From Impatiens glandulifera (taxonomy: Eukaryota > Streptophyta > Magnoliopsida > Ericales > Balsaminaceae): DNA of 64,000 nt. The notes beneath the pieces are model-generated. The model worked only from the letters and a program-made list of their open reading frames with translations, had not been told where the DNA came from and made no database searches. A program made the translations under genes and the position numbers. Below are positions 13,000-25,955 of this stretch, one piece after another. Location: positions 93,947,995-94,011,994 of the forward strand of contig NC_061862.1 in NCBI RefSeq assembly GCF_907164915.1, read 5' to 3'. Positions within the stretch are counted from its first letter, which is position 1, and the number at the start of each line of letters is the position of its first letter.

Positions 13000-14317
13000 T
13001 CAAAAATAGACTTTGAGGTGTTTCCACCTCTCACTTGATTAGTATATTCACTTATTCATTTATCGCTCATTCACAGATGAAACGAGGACCATTTTAATTC
13101 AAAGAAGTTTTGTAAACACATAAATACTCATCATGAACTCAACTTGCTCCATCCTTGTTGAAAATTAGAGGAGTGTCTTCAAAAGCTGCTTGTTCATCAC
13201 TTGAATCAAGATGGGTAGCTGCATCACTAGTCCTCGTGACATTTAACTTCACTTAAACTAATTTGTAATTTTCTCTAAAATATATCTTTTAAGTGAATGT
13301 ATATAATATTGTGAATCACTAGTGTTGGTCACGGTCACTGTTAAGATACTAAAAGAGGAAGTATGCCTTAATGCAAAAACAATAACAATAAGGGGTTACA
13401 ATAGTGGTTCGATCAAAACAGCCCTACATCCACTTTTGAAACACAAAAGACTCTCAACTTTATTATTAAGAATGTTACAAGAGTATTACAACAATTCTCT
13501 CATAATAAAATTTCACACATGACTCACAAGGAAGCGATACTTTAAAGACAAAGACTTGACTTTATAAAGTGTTCGTGTGCATATTTAAATAAGCCACAAT
13601 TATGTCAATATTAATATATTGTCAAAAACTCTCATAGAGCTTCCAAAATATCCGTACCATATGTCCTAATTGTATTTTAATAACAAAATATCTAATATTT
13701 TTTTGTTAATCTTATTTTCTAATATTAATATTATACATCAAAAGATATAGTTTCTTTTTGTTGAATATACCATTTCTTTGTACCAAGAGTGTGTATCATA
13801 AATATATCATATTTTTAATATTGTAATGCATTCTCAACCTTCCACCTTGATTTACATGTTATCTCCAGTGTATATAATATTGTGAATTATCTTTGTTGGT
13901 CACAACTGAGATATCAATTATAAATGACTTTATTTTTAAATTTTAGTAATATATTTTGTGTTTTTAGAAGTTTGATATGTATAATATTATAATTTTTTAA
14001 AAAAATATCTCTTCCTAACTATGTTAAACTTTTGTTGTGGTCACTTGATGTAAATATATGCAATTGTTCTATTTATTTATATATATTTAGATTTCGATCA
14101 TATGACATTGTTCTTTAATTGAAACACATAAAAATGATTAACACTTATTACATATTATATTTTAACTCACCAATAGGTAAACATTACGTTTATAACTGCA
14201 TTTAGTCAAGATAAGAATAGGAAAATGTTAAAATTAAAGGCCATGACACCTTTTAAGTATAATAATTTACAGAATATTTAATATCATACAACCATATACC
14301 GAAGAGAATATGAAAGT
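13000..14317. other. Conserved non-coding block with an internal direct repeat
   Basis: From about 13020 to 13740 the two duplicate copies differ at only about one base, less than the surrounding sequence. A motif of gtatataatattgtgaat, followed shortly by gttggtcac, occurs at 13298 and again at 13868, about 570 bp apart. This suggests a decayed element with repeated ends. A short possible exon lies on the minus strand at 13139-13240. The 66-codon frame at 13322 starts with GTG and has no other coding sign. Confidence 0.45.
13139..13240 (-). other. Possible C-terminal coding exon fragment
   Basis: A 33-codon open frame on the minus strand ends in a stop. It has a composition typical of plant proteins: Ser/Asp/Glu-rich, then FEDTPLIFNKDG. 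I do not recognise the family. It is identical at about 61166-61267 in copy B. It could be chance, or the end of a gene fragment carried by an old element. Confidence 0.25.
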
Positions 14318-14383
14318 GAATGTTACTCTAGATCTAGATACTTTTTAATTGAATGTTACTCTAGATCTAGATACTTTTTAAGT
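14318..14383 (+). repeat. Two 33-bp tandem repeats around tctagatctaga, copy A
   Basis: The unit gaatgttactctagatctag, continued by atacttttta, occurs at 14318 and 14351. A third partial copy with the same palindrome is at 14465-14480. All are kept in copy B (from about 62348). Confidence 0.85.
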
Positions 14384-14700
14384 GAATTTAGAAAAGTGAA
14401 TAAATAATAAGAGATTAAAACGTGTCAAAATGAATTAAGAGAAAGGAGATTGAAATTTATGGTACACTCTAGATCTAGATATATAATTTTTAAACTTATC
14501 CAGTTTAAATTATAAATTATAAATTATAAAATATAAATATTTTTTTGAACTATTAATTAAAAAAAATAGTACTAACTCTTATTTTAATTTAAAATGTTTA
14601 TTGGTGATAATCGAATATAAACTTTTGAGATCTTAATACATGACTATTTTCATTTAAACCATCCTAACCAGTTATATTTTAAATTATAAAAAAAAAATGA

Positions 14701-15598
14701 ATGTGTATCACAAAGAAAATATCATTTAATACTTTTGTTTTTGCTATTTTGTGTTTCTATTTCAATAGAAATAAAATTGGTCTCTTTTTTTTCTTACTAT
14801 GTTCTATTATTAGTGTTGACTGTTTAAAGATAAAACAAATGATTGATGTATGTTGAATTGTTAGAGCTTATTTTCTATTAAAGAGTTATAGGGAATGAGG
14901 TTGTTGTATCTTGAATCTAATGGTACGATGCAAAAATAATAATTAGTTTTAAGTTAAATTAGGTTGATTTATGTCTCATTTGATTTGAGAGTTTTTATAA
15001 AAAAAAATCTTATTTTTTTATATTTTTTTTATCATATCAATATCATATATTTTATTAATTAAAATAATCTTCCTTTATTTTTATTAAATTTTAATTTAAA
15101 ATAAAAAAAATATTTGAATAATTAAATTGATAAAAAAATTTAATAACCTATTTTTTATCATTTAAAAAAAATCTTAATGTGTATCACAAAGAAAATATCA
15201 TTTAATACTTTTGTTTTTGCTATTTGGTGTTTCTATTTCAATAGAAATAAAATTGGTCCCCTTTTTTTTTCTTACTATGTTCTATTATTATTGTTGACTG
15301 TTTAAAGATAAAACAAATGATTGATGTTAGAGCTTATTTTCTAATGTTACGATGCAAAAATAATAATTAGTTTTAAGTTAAATTAGGTTGATTTATGTCT
15401 TGTTTGATTTGAGAGTTTTTATAAAAAAAATCTTATTTTTTTATAATTTTTTTTATCATATCAATATCATATATTTTATTAATTAAAATAATCTTCCTTT
15501 ATTTTTATTAAATTTTAATTTAAAATAAAAAACATTTTAATAATTAAATTGATAAAAAAATCTAATAACCTATTTTTTATCATTTAAAAAAAATCTTA
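14701..15598 (+). repeat. 476-bp tandem duplication, copy A
   Basis: The segment starting atgtgtatcacaaag at 14701 restarts at 15177. The second unit is shorter because it lacks about 56 bp in its middle. Both units occur in copy B at 62721 and 63198, so this local duplication is older than the large one. Confidence 0.85.
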
Positions 15599-16550
15599 AA
15601 TAAAAAAAGAAAAAAAAGCTGGACAATAAAAAGTAAAATGGTACTCATCCTATTTGAAACAAATAAATGATTGGTGTTATAAATTTCAAATATAATTTGG
15701 TCGGTGTTAATAACTAATTGTACGTTGCCAATTCTTAAAGTTAAACAAACAAAATTAACAAAATAAATTTTAATCAAGTTAAAAAGATAAAAAAAATACT
15801 TTATTTTTACTATTAAATTTAATATATCGTTTTCATAATGTTGAAAACTGAATTTCTTTTTAATTAAAAAAAAAAATTGGTCCTGTTTTGAAATACTTTT
15901 TATTTCAAATTTATATCTAAATTCAGATAGATACATTACATGTTTGAAAATTATATTTTATTAGAGACATATATATTCAAAATTTTATTCATGCTTATTT
16001 ATCTAAATTAAAAATAATAAACATAGTTTCATCTGAAAACAATTTTTTTATGTAAAATGTTTCATTAAAATATTAAAATGAAGCTAAATTTAGTGTCACT
16101 CAAATTCATATATAATTTTTAACTAATTCTAATATATCCTCTATAATCATAAAATACAATAAAAGCTTTTTATTCTGGGATGTTTATGATTTTTTTATTA
16201 TTTTTCTTATAAATTCTTTTTTTAACATATCTTTAACCATCAAATTAATTAATCATTTAATCAAATAAAATATATTTACTTTATTTTTTTTAATTAAAAA
16301 AATTTAAATCTAAAATGAGGTGATGAAACCAATTACAATTCAAATAACATTTTTTTTTATTAAACAATCTTTTTAAAAAGAATCTTAAAAAACAAAACAA
16401 GATCAAACAAACAAGCTCTAAAGGTTTCTAAATAGATCTAATTAGAAATACAAAGTCTTAATTAATATAAATAGAGAATTCAAGAACAAGATACAATAAT
16501 AATAATGATTGAATAAAATATTTGATTAAGCATTTAAATAACACATATAT
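15599..16550. other. AT-rich 5' flank of the protease gene
   Basis: No gene is seen. A 118-codon minus-strand frame at 15580-15936 is low-complexity (Phe, Ile, Lys) and occurs in both copies only because the DNA is duplicated. Homology to copy B reaches the window edge at 15977, so the duplicate probably continues toward a second protease copy. Confidence 0.5.
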
Positions 16551-16553
16551 TCA

Positions 16554-16562
16554 CCTATAAAT
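16554..16562 (+). promoter_or_regulatory. TATA box of the cysteine protease gene
   Basis: cctataaatta lies about 75 bp upstream of the ATG at 16635. It would place transcription start near 16585-16595 and give a leader of about 45 bases. A second TATA-like box, tataaatag (16466), is less well placed. Confidence 0.5.
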
Positions 16563-16634
16563 TAATCCTCATTTTCAACCATCAAAACAACAACTACTAT
16601 CTAGTTTTCTCTTTACTCAGTACACCATTTAAAC

Positions 16635-17987
<1,353 letters not shown>

Positions 17988-18365
17988 TGAATTAAAAACT
18001 AGTAATGATGTCTTCCAAGTTAAAATAAGGTTATGGGGAATGGATGGTGCCCTATGTTGTTTGATATAATATTGTTGTCTATTTAACAAATCATGTTTCA
18101 TTAATGAAATAATGAATTGTTATATTTAAAAATAATAATAAATAATAAATGATGACCAGTACTTTAAAGTTTTATTGGAGTTGAAATGCATTTAAAAAAG
18201 ATATATATTCTATATTCTAAACTTGCGAGAATTAGTGGAACTTCGAACAGAATGGTCAGCTAAAAAGAATGTCCCGTGAAAAACATATAACTGTACCTAA
18301 CAATCAACATATAATAAAACTCTCATACTACTTAAAAAACCATGAGTATACAAAAGTAAAACTAT
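17988..18365. other. 3' flank of protease and truncation junction of the CACTA element
   Basis: The protease 3' UTR probably extends to around 18110, where aatgaaataatgaa could serve for polyadenylation. Sequence from about 18140 to 18365 resembles nothing I know. The 5' part of the CACTA element, including its CACTA terminus, is missing here. Confidence 0.4.
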
Positions 18366-19039
18366 GGTGTGAAAACGTTTGATGCACACACCTCGCAATA
18401 CTTTAACATGCGAATGACGTTGTTGTGGACCATTAATGACTTTCCCGCCTACGCGAATTTATCAGGCTGGAGTACGAAAGGTAATTCGCTTGTCCTTATT
18501 GTAACAACGACATGGTATCTCTTCGATTGGTTCATGGTTCCAAACAATGTTATATGGGTCATAGACGCTTCCTTCCACCAAAGCACAAATACCGAAGGGA
18601 TAAAGAGTCGTTTGATGGTCGGACTGATTATAGAGAGCCCCCTAGATTGTTAACCGGGCAAGAAAGTTACGAGCAAGCACGAGACCTAGATGACATAATT
18701 CTTAGTACAGATCTGAGCAAGAAAACCAAGATATATCATGAAACGCGGGGAGACAATTGGAACAAACTTAACATTTTCTTCCGTTTGCCTTATTGGAAAT
18801 CACTATTATTGAGACATAATTTGGATGTGATGCATATTGAGAAAAATATTTGTGATAGCGTGTTGGGAACAATAATAAATGTGAAAGAGAAGACTAAGGA
18901 TGGTCCTAAAGTCCGTAAAGACTTACAACTTTTAGGCATAAAATCATGGTTACATCCTATAAATGATGAAAGAGTTGTTCATTATCCAGAAGCGCCTTTC
19001 ACTTTGACATACGAAAATAAAAAAACGTCTTTGTAAATT
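18366..19039 (+). pseudogene. TNP2-like CACTA transposase, upstream half
   Basis: This encodes the Transposase_21 core: DAHTSQYFNMR, then WTINDFPAYANLSGWSTKG, then MGHRRFLPPKHKYRRDKESF, GDNWNKLNIFFRLPYWKSL and HNLDVMHIEKNICDSV. In active elements this protein cuts at the CACTA ends. A one-base deletion near 18484 moves the frame: residues before it read in the 18369 frame, and FACPYCNND and later in the 18512 frame. An extra A in the run at 19018-19025 shifts it again just before the copia insertion. It starts mid-domain, so the N-terminal half is gone. Confidence 0.85.
19035..19039 (+). repeat. Target-site duplication of the copia element (left)
   Basis: aaatt precedes the 5' LTR and recurs immediately after the 3' LTR at 32692-32696. 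Removing the element and one aaatt rejoins TNP2 codons as LCKFLKDLK. Confidence 0.95.
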
Positions 19040-20308
19040 TGTTAGATAAATTTAGACCGGTTCGAATAAACCTAACTTAAATAAACTTTCCATGCAGGAA
19101 CAAGGAACCGGACCGGATGAACAAGAGAACCGACTGAAGAAACCTAACCGGTCAAGCTACCAAACCAATCAAGAGTATTCGGAACATGACCGCACAAAGG
19201 AAGAATCGGCCAAAGCTCAAAACCGGAACCATCAAACAGCCGATTATCCACAAGACAAGAATAACCGGAAGAAGTCCGGTTACTTCACTATCAAAAGACA
19301 TTCGGCCAAGTCAAGAGGCCGACTAGTACAAGAAGATATTTTGGGTATCTGTTGTGAATGATACCAAAGAAACAGACTGAATACTTCCATATCCATGCAA
19401 GTCTGAGGAAAGACTGTAGGCTGCAGAAAACAGTACTACCGGATCCTTCTACTTAGGGATAAGCCAGAAAGGAAATCTTCAAAGTACAGACAACTGCCCA
19501 AACAGACAGTGCCTACATTGAGTAAAAGACAAACCCGGCAGGTCTGTCTTGCAAACCGGAAGAACAGACCGGCAGGTCTAAGACGACCGCAGGTCTGAAA
19601 CCCTGAGACACTGAATCACTGCATCTCTGATCAGCCAATCAGATTCAAGGCTTTGAAATATGACCGTTGGCATATTTCACCTATAAAAGGAGGCAGTTGC
19701 AGAAGAGTAAATGCGGGACATTAAGCCAGACAAGTGAAGCGTTGAGAGCATTTACTACAAGTGATAACAGTGTGACATTCTAGAAAGCCTAAGTGTTGAA
19801 AGTTAAAGTGTGTTCTACAATTTCGGTGTAAATTGTAAGAGTGTTATCGAGCAGAGAATAAGTCTCGATCGGCTTGTATTTGTATTCCTTAGTGAATATC
19901 CTTCTCGCGGTTTCGAGAGGAAGGGGTGACGTAGGAGTTTTATCTCCGAACATCCATAAAATCTGTTGTGTTATTTACTTTCTGCCGGCTTCATCATCTG
20001 ACCGACTAACTTAACTACACCGCTCCAAATCGACTAACTTAACCATACCGAATATCCAGATTACTGAAACCGACCCACCATCTTCAAATCTTCATCATCC
20101 GAAACCGATTTCGCCTATCATACAAGTGTGCCGCTTCAACCTGAAAGCAAACCTCTTCCGCGCTTGAACCTAGTTCAAGGGTTTATGACAGGTTGTGTAG
20201 TATTGAAACCCCGGTGTTAATCTCTAACCGGATTAACCACCACCCTACGAGTGAGAACCGCTAACCGGTCCAACCCCCGGTCCACCAGCGGCGACCTAGA
20301 TCCTAACA
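19040..20308 (+). repeat. 5' LTR of the copia element
   Basis: It begins tgttagataaatttag and ends gatcctaaca. The TATA box tataaaag is at 19682-19689, giving a U3 of about 670 bp. It carries many ACCGG/CCGGT motifs. It is about 99.7% identical to the 3' LTR. An 89-codon frame in U3 (19092-19361) is probably chance. Confidence 0.95.
19680..19690 (+). promoter_or_regulatory. LTR TATA box
   Basis: cctataaaaggagg is the best core promoter in the LTR and should drive the genomic RNA. The 3' LTR has the same box at about 32065. Similar boxes stand before the three extra ORFs. Confidence 0.65.
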
Positions 20309-20310
20309 AT

Positions 20311-20322
20311 TGGTATCAGAGC
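20311..20322 (+). other. Primer binding site (tRNA-iMet)
   Basis: tggtatcagagc, two bases after the 5' LTR, is the standard copia primer site complementary to the 3' end of initiator methionine tRNA. Confidence 0.9.
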
Positions 20323-20347
20323 AGTTAGTTTCAATACTCAAGCAAAC

Positions 20348-22177
20348 ATGTATCAGGATAGGCCTCCAATGCTAGAAGGTGATGACTTTGCCAACTGGAA
20401 GGCACGCATGCACCTGCACCTAGTCACCTTGGATGATGAAATAGAATTCATTCTAACCGACGGACCGATATTCATTGATAAAGATAGAAAAGAATGGACG
20501 GCTGAAGATAGGAGAAGGAACAATCTGGACAACCATGCAAGAAACCGGATCTCCAACAGCGTAGACAGAAACACTTATTGCAAGATCAGAGATTGCAAGA
20601 CCGCGAAGGAAACATGGAATACGGTCATCCAGATCTTTGAAGGAAATGAAAGAACAAGGGAGAACAAAATAATGATGGCCACACAGAAGTTCGAAAGCAT
20701 CAAAATGAAACCAGGAGAAACTATGAAGGAATACAGTGACCGGTTCACTGGTGTGCTGGATGAACTAGCAACTCTGGGCAAGAAGTATGAGAGCAAAGAG
20801 GTAGTTATGAAGGCTTTGAGATCTCTTCCAAGTACCTGGGATATAAAGACAATGGTAATGAGGGAATCAAAGAGCCTACGTAAGATGAAGCTATACGATG
20901 TATTCGAAGATCTAAAGGCATACGAATTCGAAATGAAATCTAGAACCGAAGAGGAAGTCTCGGCCTCAACATCAACCAGAGCATTATTCACATCTACAGA
21001 ACCGGTTGTACCTGCTCCTGTACACACACCTGCACCGATACCGGTTCCTGCACCCGCACCTATCAGAACAGCCGAACAGTTTACTGAGGACGCCATGGCC
21101 ATGCTCGCACAGAAGTTTGGGAGGTTCATGAAAAGGAGTCAACCGACAAACAACTACTATGGCGACAAATCCAATATAAGATGCTATAACTGTAACTGTA
21201 TGGGACACTTTAAGTGGGAATGCAGGAAACCAAGGAGGGACACCCAGAAACCGGACTATCAAAATGACAGAAACAATTATCAACAAACCGGTGAAGGAAG
21301 TGAGGTACCGAAAGCACTAATAGCCGACGATGGAGGAAGTCTATGGGCTCGCAGTGACAGTGACGATGAACTCACGTGCCTCATGGCCAATGAGGAACAG
21401 GTATTTGACTCTCCCTATGATGAATTTACTAAAGACGAGCTATATGAAGCACTAAATGACATGGTAGAAGAATATAAGAATCTATTGACCATGTTACCTA
21501 AACACCTCAACATCAAGACCGACCCCATAGTACCTATCCCAACAGAACCAGAGGTACCCATCATAACCGAACCGGAAGTCATACAACCTGATGATACCCA
21601 CACCCTAGAAACCGAGTTAGATTCTAAGATCGAACAACCTAGTGAACTAACCGAGGAAGAAAATGCCCGTTTTCAATATACGATGGCCGCCTATAAGAGA
21701 TCTAGCAACATAGTAAAGGATATGAATAAACACTATAGGCATCCTCGTTGTAAGCGTGGTCTAGGATACACAGGGAATAGCTCTAAAGACCGAAAACCCA
21801 TAGAGAAAGCAAGGCTTACAAAAGGAAACCTTCCCTTTATAAAATTTCTTAAGAGCACCTGGACAGCCGAAGAAGAGGAAACCGCATATTATAGGGAAGA
21901 GAAGCTAAAATACGATTATGTTGGTCCAACCGATTCATGGCTTGACCTTGAGAAAAGAAAAGCCGAAATCCTCAAATATAAGAAAGACTTTCCTGAACCG
22001 CGTAGGTCAAACTACAGATCACCGAACCAAAGACGACCACCATTTAGGACATCTGATGGAAAACCGAAATACACCAGACCAAGTGTCAAAAGGACAGTTA
22101 AAACCCTAGCAAAGAAGACTGTCCGGTTCATCAAGGTTTGGATACCTAAGGGACTAATCGCATGTGGACCCAAGTAA
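20348..22177 (+). CDS. gag: Copia Gag (capsid-nucleocapsid)
   Basis: 609 residues, intact. It forms the cytoplasmic virus-like particle and packages element RNA. Residues about 10-200 are a UBN2/retrotran_gag capsid domain (early motif [12 protein letters not shown]). A Pro/Ala linker follows at about 218-240. One CCHC zinc knuckle, [14 protein letters not shown], lies at residues 279-292. A long acidic Glu/Asp/Pro/Thr segment and a basic C-terminus ending [11 protein letters not shown] complete it. The ATG at 20348 follows the primer site by about 25 bases and is the first good start. Pol lies in the +1 frame and overlaps the last codons, so Gag-Pol is not one plain ORF here. Confidence 0.92.
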   Translation: MYQDRPPMLEGDDFANWKARMHLHLVTLDDEIEFILTDGPIFIDKDRKEWTAEDRRRNNLDNHARNRISNSVDRNTYCKIRDCKTAKETWNTVIQIFEGNERTRENKIMMATQKFESIKMKPGETMKEYSDRFTGVLDELATLGKKYESKEVVMKALRSLPSTWDIKTMVMRESKSLRKMKLYDVFEDLKAYEFEMKSRTEEEVSASTSTRALFTSTEPVVPAPVHTPAPIPVPAPAPIRTAEQFTEDAMAMLAQKFGRFMKRSQPTNNYYGDKSNIRCYNCNCMGHFKWECRKPRRDTQKPDYQNDRNNYQQTGEGSEVPKALIADDGGSLWARSDSDDELTCLMANEEQVFDSPYDEFTKDELYEALNDMVEEYKNLLTMLPKHLNIKTDPIVPIPTEPEVPIITEPEVIQPDDTHTLETELDSKIEQPSELTEEENARFQYTMAAYKRSSNIVKDMNKHYRHPRCKRGLGYTGNSSKDRKPIEKARLTKGNLPFIKFLKSTWTAEEEETAYYREEKLKYDYVGPTDSWLDLEKRKAEILKYKKDFPEPRRSNYRSPNQRRPPFRTSDGKPKYTRPSVKRTVKTLAKKTVRFIKVWIPKGLIACGPK

Positions 22178-25100
22178 ATGTGGGTACCAAACAGTTGTAA
22201 ATATGTACATTTTGCAGGATCCAAAGAAACGACTAGGAAACTCCGAATGGTTCTTGGACAGCGGTTGCTCCAGGCACATGACCGGAAATAGCAATTTGCT
22301 AATCGACATCAGATCAGTAACCGGTGCTCTAATTACCTTCGGTGACAACTCAAAAGGTAAAACTATGAGCAAGGGTAAGATTGTCCATGGAAACCTAACC
22401 ATTGATAATGTACTCTTAGTTGAAAACCTACGTTTTAATCTACTTAGTATTAGTCAGATGTGTGATGCCGGATACACGGTAGAATTTCTTAAACATGCAT
22501 GCTTAGTTAAGGATTCTCAAGGCATTGTATTACTAACCGGAAATAGGATAGGAAACATTTATAAGGTAGACTGGAAAACAAGAGTAGAACATCCTATATG
22601 CATGATAGCTAAGACTGATCAAACCTGGCTATGGCATAAGAGACTAAACCATCTAAACATGAAAACCTTAAACTACATTCGCGGTAAAAAGCTAGTTGAA
22701 GGTATTCCTGATATAGTGTTTAACCAGGATAAGGTCTGTTCAGCATGCCAGATGGGTAAACAAACTAGGTCATCCTTTAAGAGTAATGGAAATATTCAAT
22801 CCAGCCGATGCCTAGATCTTCTTCACATGGATTTATTTGGACCGATTCAGGTCATTAGCCTAGGCGGTATGCTTTACACCATGGTAGTTATTGATGATTA
22901 TTCTAGATATACATGGGTAATATTTCTACCATCTAAACGTGAAACTGTATCAAACCTGATCACACTTCTTAAGCGGTTGCAAAATGAAAAATCAACTCGT
23001 ATCAACAGCATTCGAAGTGATCGAGGTACCGAATTTACTAATAGTACATTAACTGCATATCTTGATGAATCCGGCATTAGACACGAGTTGTCTAGTGCTA
23101 GGACTCCTCAACAAAATGGCCTGGCCGAGAGAAGAAACCGGACTCTCAAGGAAGCCGCACGGTCTATGATAGCCGATTCCGGCATTGCTCAGAAATTTTG
23201 GGCTGAGGCTATCAACACTGCATGCCATACACAAAACCGGTCTTTGATTAACAGATTTCACAACAAAACACCGTATGAGGTTTATTTTAACAGAGTTCCT
23301 AAACTCAAGTATCTCAGGATTTTCGGTTGTAAATGTTATATTCATATAAATGGTAAAACCCAACTCACCGCTTTTGATGCAAAGACCGATACCGGCATCA
23401 TGCTTGGATACTCGGCAGTGAGTAAAGCATATAGAGTATATAACAATAGAACTGCAACCATGGAGGAAACAATTCACGTTGTTTTCGATGAATCGGTTGA
23501 AAGCAATACTGCTTCATGCTTTGATCTACACAACATACTGGAAAATAACGATATTCATTCTGATAGTGAAGATGAGACTCCGGTCTTCAGGCGGTTTGTC
23601 CATGACCTAATGGGTAACATCGATACCCAGCCGGATCAAGCTGTTTCACAACAGGAAGCTGACACTTCGGTCCAATCCGAGGGAGTCGGTCGGTTTGACA
23701 ATCTCGGTCAACCTACCGACATGTCTAGCCTTGGTCAAGTTACCGGTAATTTGGTAGACAACCCTGAACTGAATCTCAGAAGAAACAGTAAACATCCTCC
23801 TGAGCAAATTATAGGTGACCCTTCAGAACCTGTTCGAACTAGGAGTCAACTTCTGGAAGGATATTTTAACTCTGCTTTTATATCCCAGATTGAACCGAAA
23901 AGAATAGATGAAGCATTGTCAGATCCGGATTGGATCTTGGGAATGCAAGAAGAGCTAAACCAGTTCGAGAGTAGTAAAGTCTGGTACTTAGTTCCCAGAC
24001 CGAAAGATCAATCGGTCATAGGAACAAGATGGGTATTCAGAAACAAACTCAATGAAGACGGTTTGGTCACGAGGAACAAAGCCAGATTAGTGGCTCAAGG
24101 TTACAAACAGGAAGAAGGCATTGACTTTGAAGAGTCATTTGCTCCTGTAGCCAGAATTGAAGCCATTAGGATTTTTCTAGCTTTTGCGGCTTTCAAAAAC
24201 TTTAAAGTTTTTCAAATGGATGTTAAAAGTGCATTTCTGAACGGTGACCTACGTGAAGAAGTGTACGTTGAACAACCACCCGGTTTCAAAAACGCTGCAT
24301 TTCCAAACCATGTATACCGGCTAAATAAAGCTTTATACGGTCTAAAGCAAGCACCTAGGGCCTGGTATGATACGCTAACCGCATTTCTATTAGAGCATGA
24401 TTTCACCATCGGTTCGGTGGATAAAACTTTGTTTAAGTTTTAGAAGAAGGAACATATCCTACTTGTTCAAATTTATGTAGATGATATTATTTTCGGTTCC
24501 ACCGATCCAAAGCTTTGCGACAAGTTCTCAAAAATAATGACTGACAAATTCGAAATGAGCATGATGGGAGAATTAAGTTTCTTCCTAGGTCTTCAGGTTA
24601 AACAACTCAAGGAAGGAACATTCATCAGTCAACCTAAGTATACAAAGGAGCTGCTAAAGAAATTCGGTATGGACACCTGCTCCTCGGCGGCTACTCCAAT
24701 GAGCTCATCAATTAAACTGGACAGGGACGATGAAGGCCAATCAGTAGATCAGATTGCGTACCGAGGCATGATCGGTTCCCTATTGTATCTAACAGCGAGT
24801 AGACCGGACATCCTGTTTACAGTTGGTGTGTGTGGGAGATTCCAAGCAAATCCAAAGCAATCCCACTACACAGCCGCAAAGAGGATACTGAAGTATCTGA
24901 AAGGCACTCCTGATGTCGGTCTGTGGTACCCAAAAGACTCATCCTTTAATCTAACAAGCTACTCAGACGCAGATTATGCAGGGTGCAAGATCGACAGGAA
25001 AAGCACCAGTGGAACATGTCAGTTCCTAGGTGACCGACTGGTGTCATGGCACAGCAAGAAACAGACATCGGTGGCTACATCAACCGCGGAGGCTGAATAC

Positions 25101-25439
25101 CTGGCGGCCGGAAGCTGCTGCTCTCAACTCCTCTGGATCCAACAGCAGCTGAAGGACTTCGGTATCATAGCCGAAGAGTCCCCGATTTTCTGTGACAACA
25201 CAAGTGCCATAGCGATCACCTACAACCCGGTTCTCCACTCCAGAACCAAGCACATCGACATAAGGCATCATTTCATTCGGGAGCATGTCACGCTGAAGCA
25301 TATCCGGCTGGAATACGTACCGACCGATCAACAAGTAGCCGATATCTTCACGAAGCCGCTGCAGGAAGCTAAGTTTTCTCAATTTAGACTTACTCTCGGC
25401 TTAACCGATATTAGCCAAATCCTTCCAAAGGATACTTAA
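22164..25439 (+). pseudogene. pol: Copia Pol polyprotein (PR-IN-RT-RNase H) with one in-frame stop
   Basis: The aspartic protease motif is at residues 32-34 ([12 protein letters not shown]). The integrase zinc finger begins [11 protein letters not shown] and ends [12 protein letters not shown]. The integrase core has [21 protein letters not shown] and [15 protein letters not shown] starts around [16 protein letters not shown] and includes [17 protein letters not shown] at 24441-24443 interrupts RT just before YVDD (24474-24485). Reading on in the same frame gives RT and RNase H (YSDADYAGCKIDRKSTSG, then AEAEYLAA, then DIFTKPLQ) to 25439. Everything except the stop looks intact, so it is a recent nonsense change, or a readthrough site (less likely). 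There is no good ATG; expression probably depends on Gag translation. Confidence 0.88.
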
Positions 25440-25955
25440 AGGGAAATCGGTTCAGACAGACAAATCGGTAATTCTTCCTAAGATGTTGAACTTTGAATCT
25501 TCGGGGTGTTTGTGGAAGAACTGCCCAGTCTATCAGATAGAGTAAACCGACCGGCTACTTGGTGCATGCACCATGTAACCGCATCGGGATGAACAACTGA
25601 TACCTGACCGGTTCAGAAGAAGGCTACCCCAGATTATTTGAATTTCATACAAAAGAGGAATAGTTATCAAAGGTTAAAGGTCTCTGTTCTGCATCATTGC
25701 CTTTTCAGAATAAACCTGGTCGCGCCTAAAAAGACGTGAAGATCTTTTGATATCTTTCACAGTCCAGGCCTATGACCGACACCTAGACCTGCAAAACTGC
25801 CTATTTTATGCAAAGATTCTTATCCTGCGGTTAATACATATCATCTCATTTAATGCCCGGATAATAGGTTAGCCCCAAAACCAGTATTTAAAGGAAGCAC
25901 TCACTCACCAAAACACTCACAAAAACAAAACACTCTCTCTATCACTAAGGCAAAA
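25440..25955. other. Spacer between pol and the first extra ORF
   Basis: Non-coding. Near its end a TATA-like gtatttaaagg (25884-25894) is followed by a CA-rich, T-poor stretch (actcactcaccaaaacactc) like a short leader before the ATG at 25956. Confidence 0.5.
25884..25894 (+). promoter_or_regulatory. TATA-like box before extra ORF-A
   Basis: gtatttaaagg lies about 70 bp upstream of the ORF-A ATG and is followed by an AC-rich leader. ORF-B and ORF-C have boxes in equivalent places. Confidence 0.4.

Larger units (their letters stand above)
1..15977 (+). repeat. Large direct duplication, copy A
   Basis: This stretch recurs in the same orientation from 42136 to the window end. Landmarks match one by one: Mutator-like right TIR (781-967 / 48734-48925), SINE (4640 / 52668), LINE (5777 / 53789), hAT-like element (12045 / 60072) and the 476-bp tandem repeat (14701 / 62721). 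Differences by eye are about 3% inside the LINE and under 1% in parts of 12.4-13.7 kb. Copy A lacks the LINE found in copy B at 42716 and about 145 bp of the Mutator-like interior. The left edge lies before base 1. The right edge is hidden because copy B runs off the window, so the unit is at least 16 kb and at most about 42.1 kb. Confidence 0.95.

Noticed and set aside
13322..13522. 66-codon frame nearly identical in both copies (61349)
   Set aside because: It starts with GTG, has no domain and sits in a block that is near-identical throughout, so conservation is not evidence of coding.
15580..15936. 118-codon minus-strand frame (also 63618-63959)
   Set aside because: Phe/Ile/Lys low-complexity translation of AT-rich DNA, without domain or promoter.
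19092..19361. 89-codon frame in both LTRs (also 31475-31744)
   Set aside because: Present twice only because LTRs are identical. It lies in U3 upstream of the TATA box, is hydrophilic and repetitive, and has no known counterpart.
22173..22219. Tiny intron between gag and pol (aagtaaat..ttttgcagg)
   Set aside because: It would be about 44 bp, too short for plants, and splicing there does not produce the pol frame.
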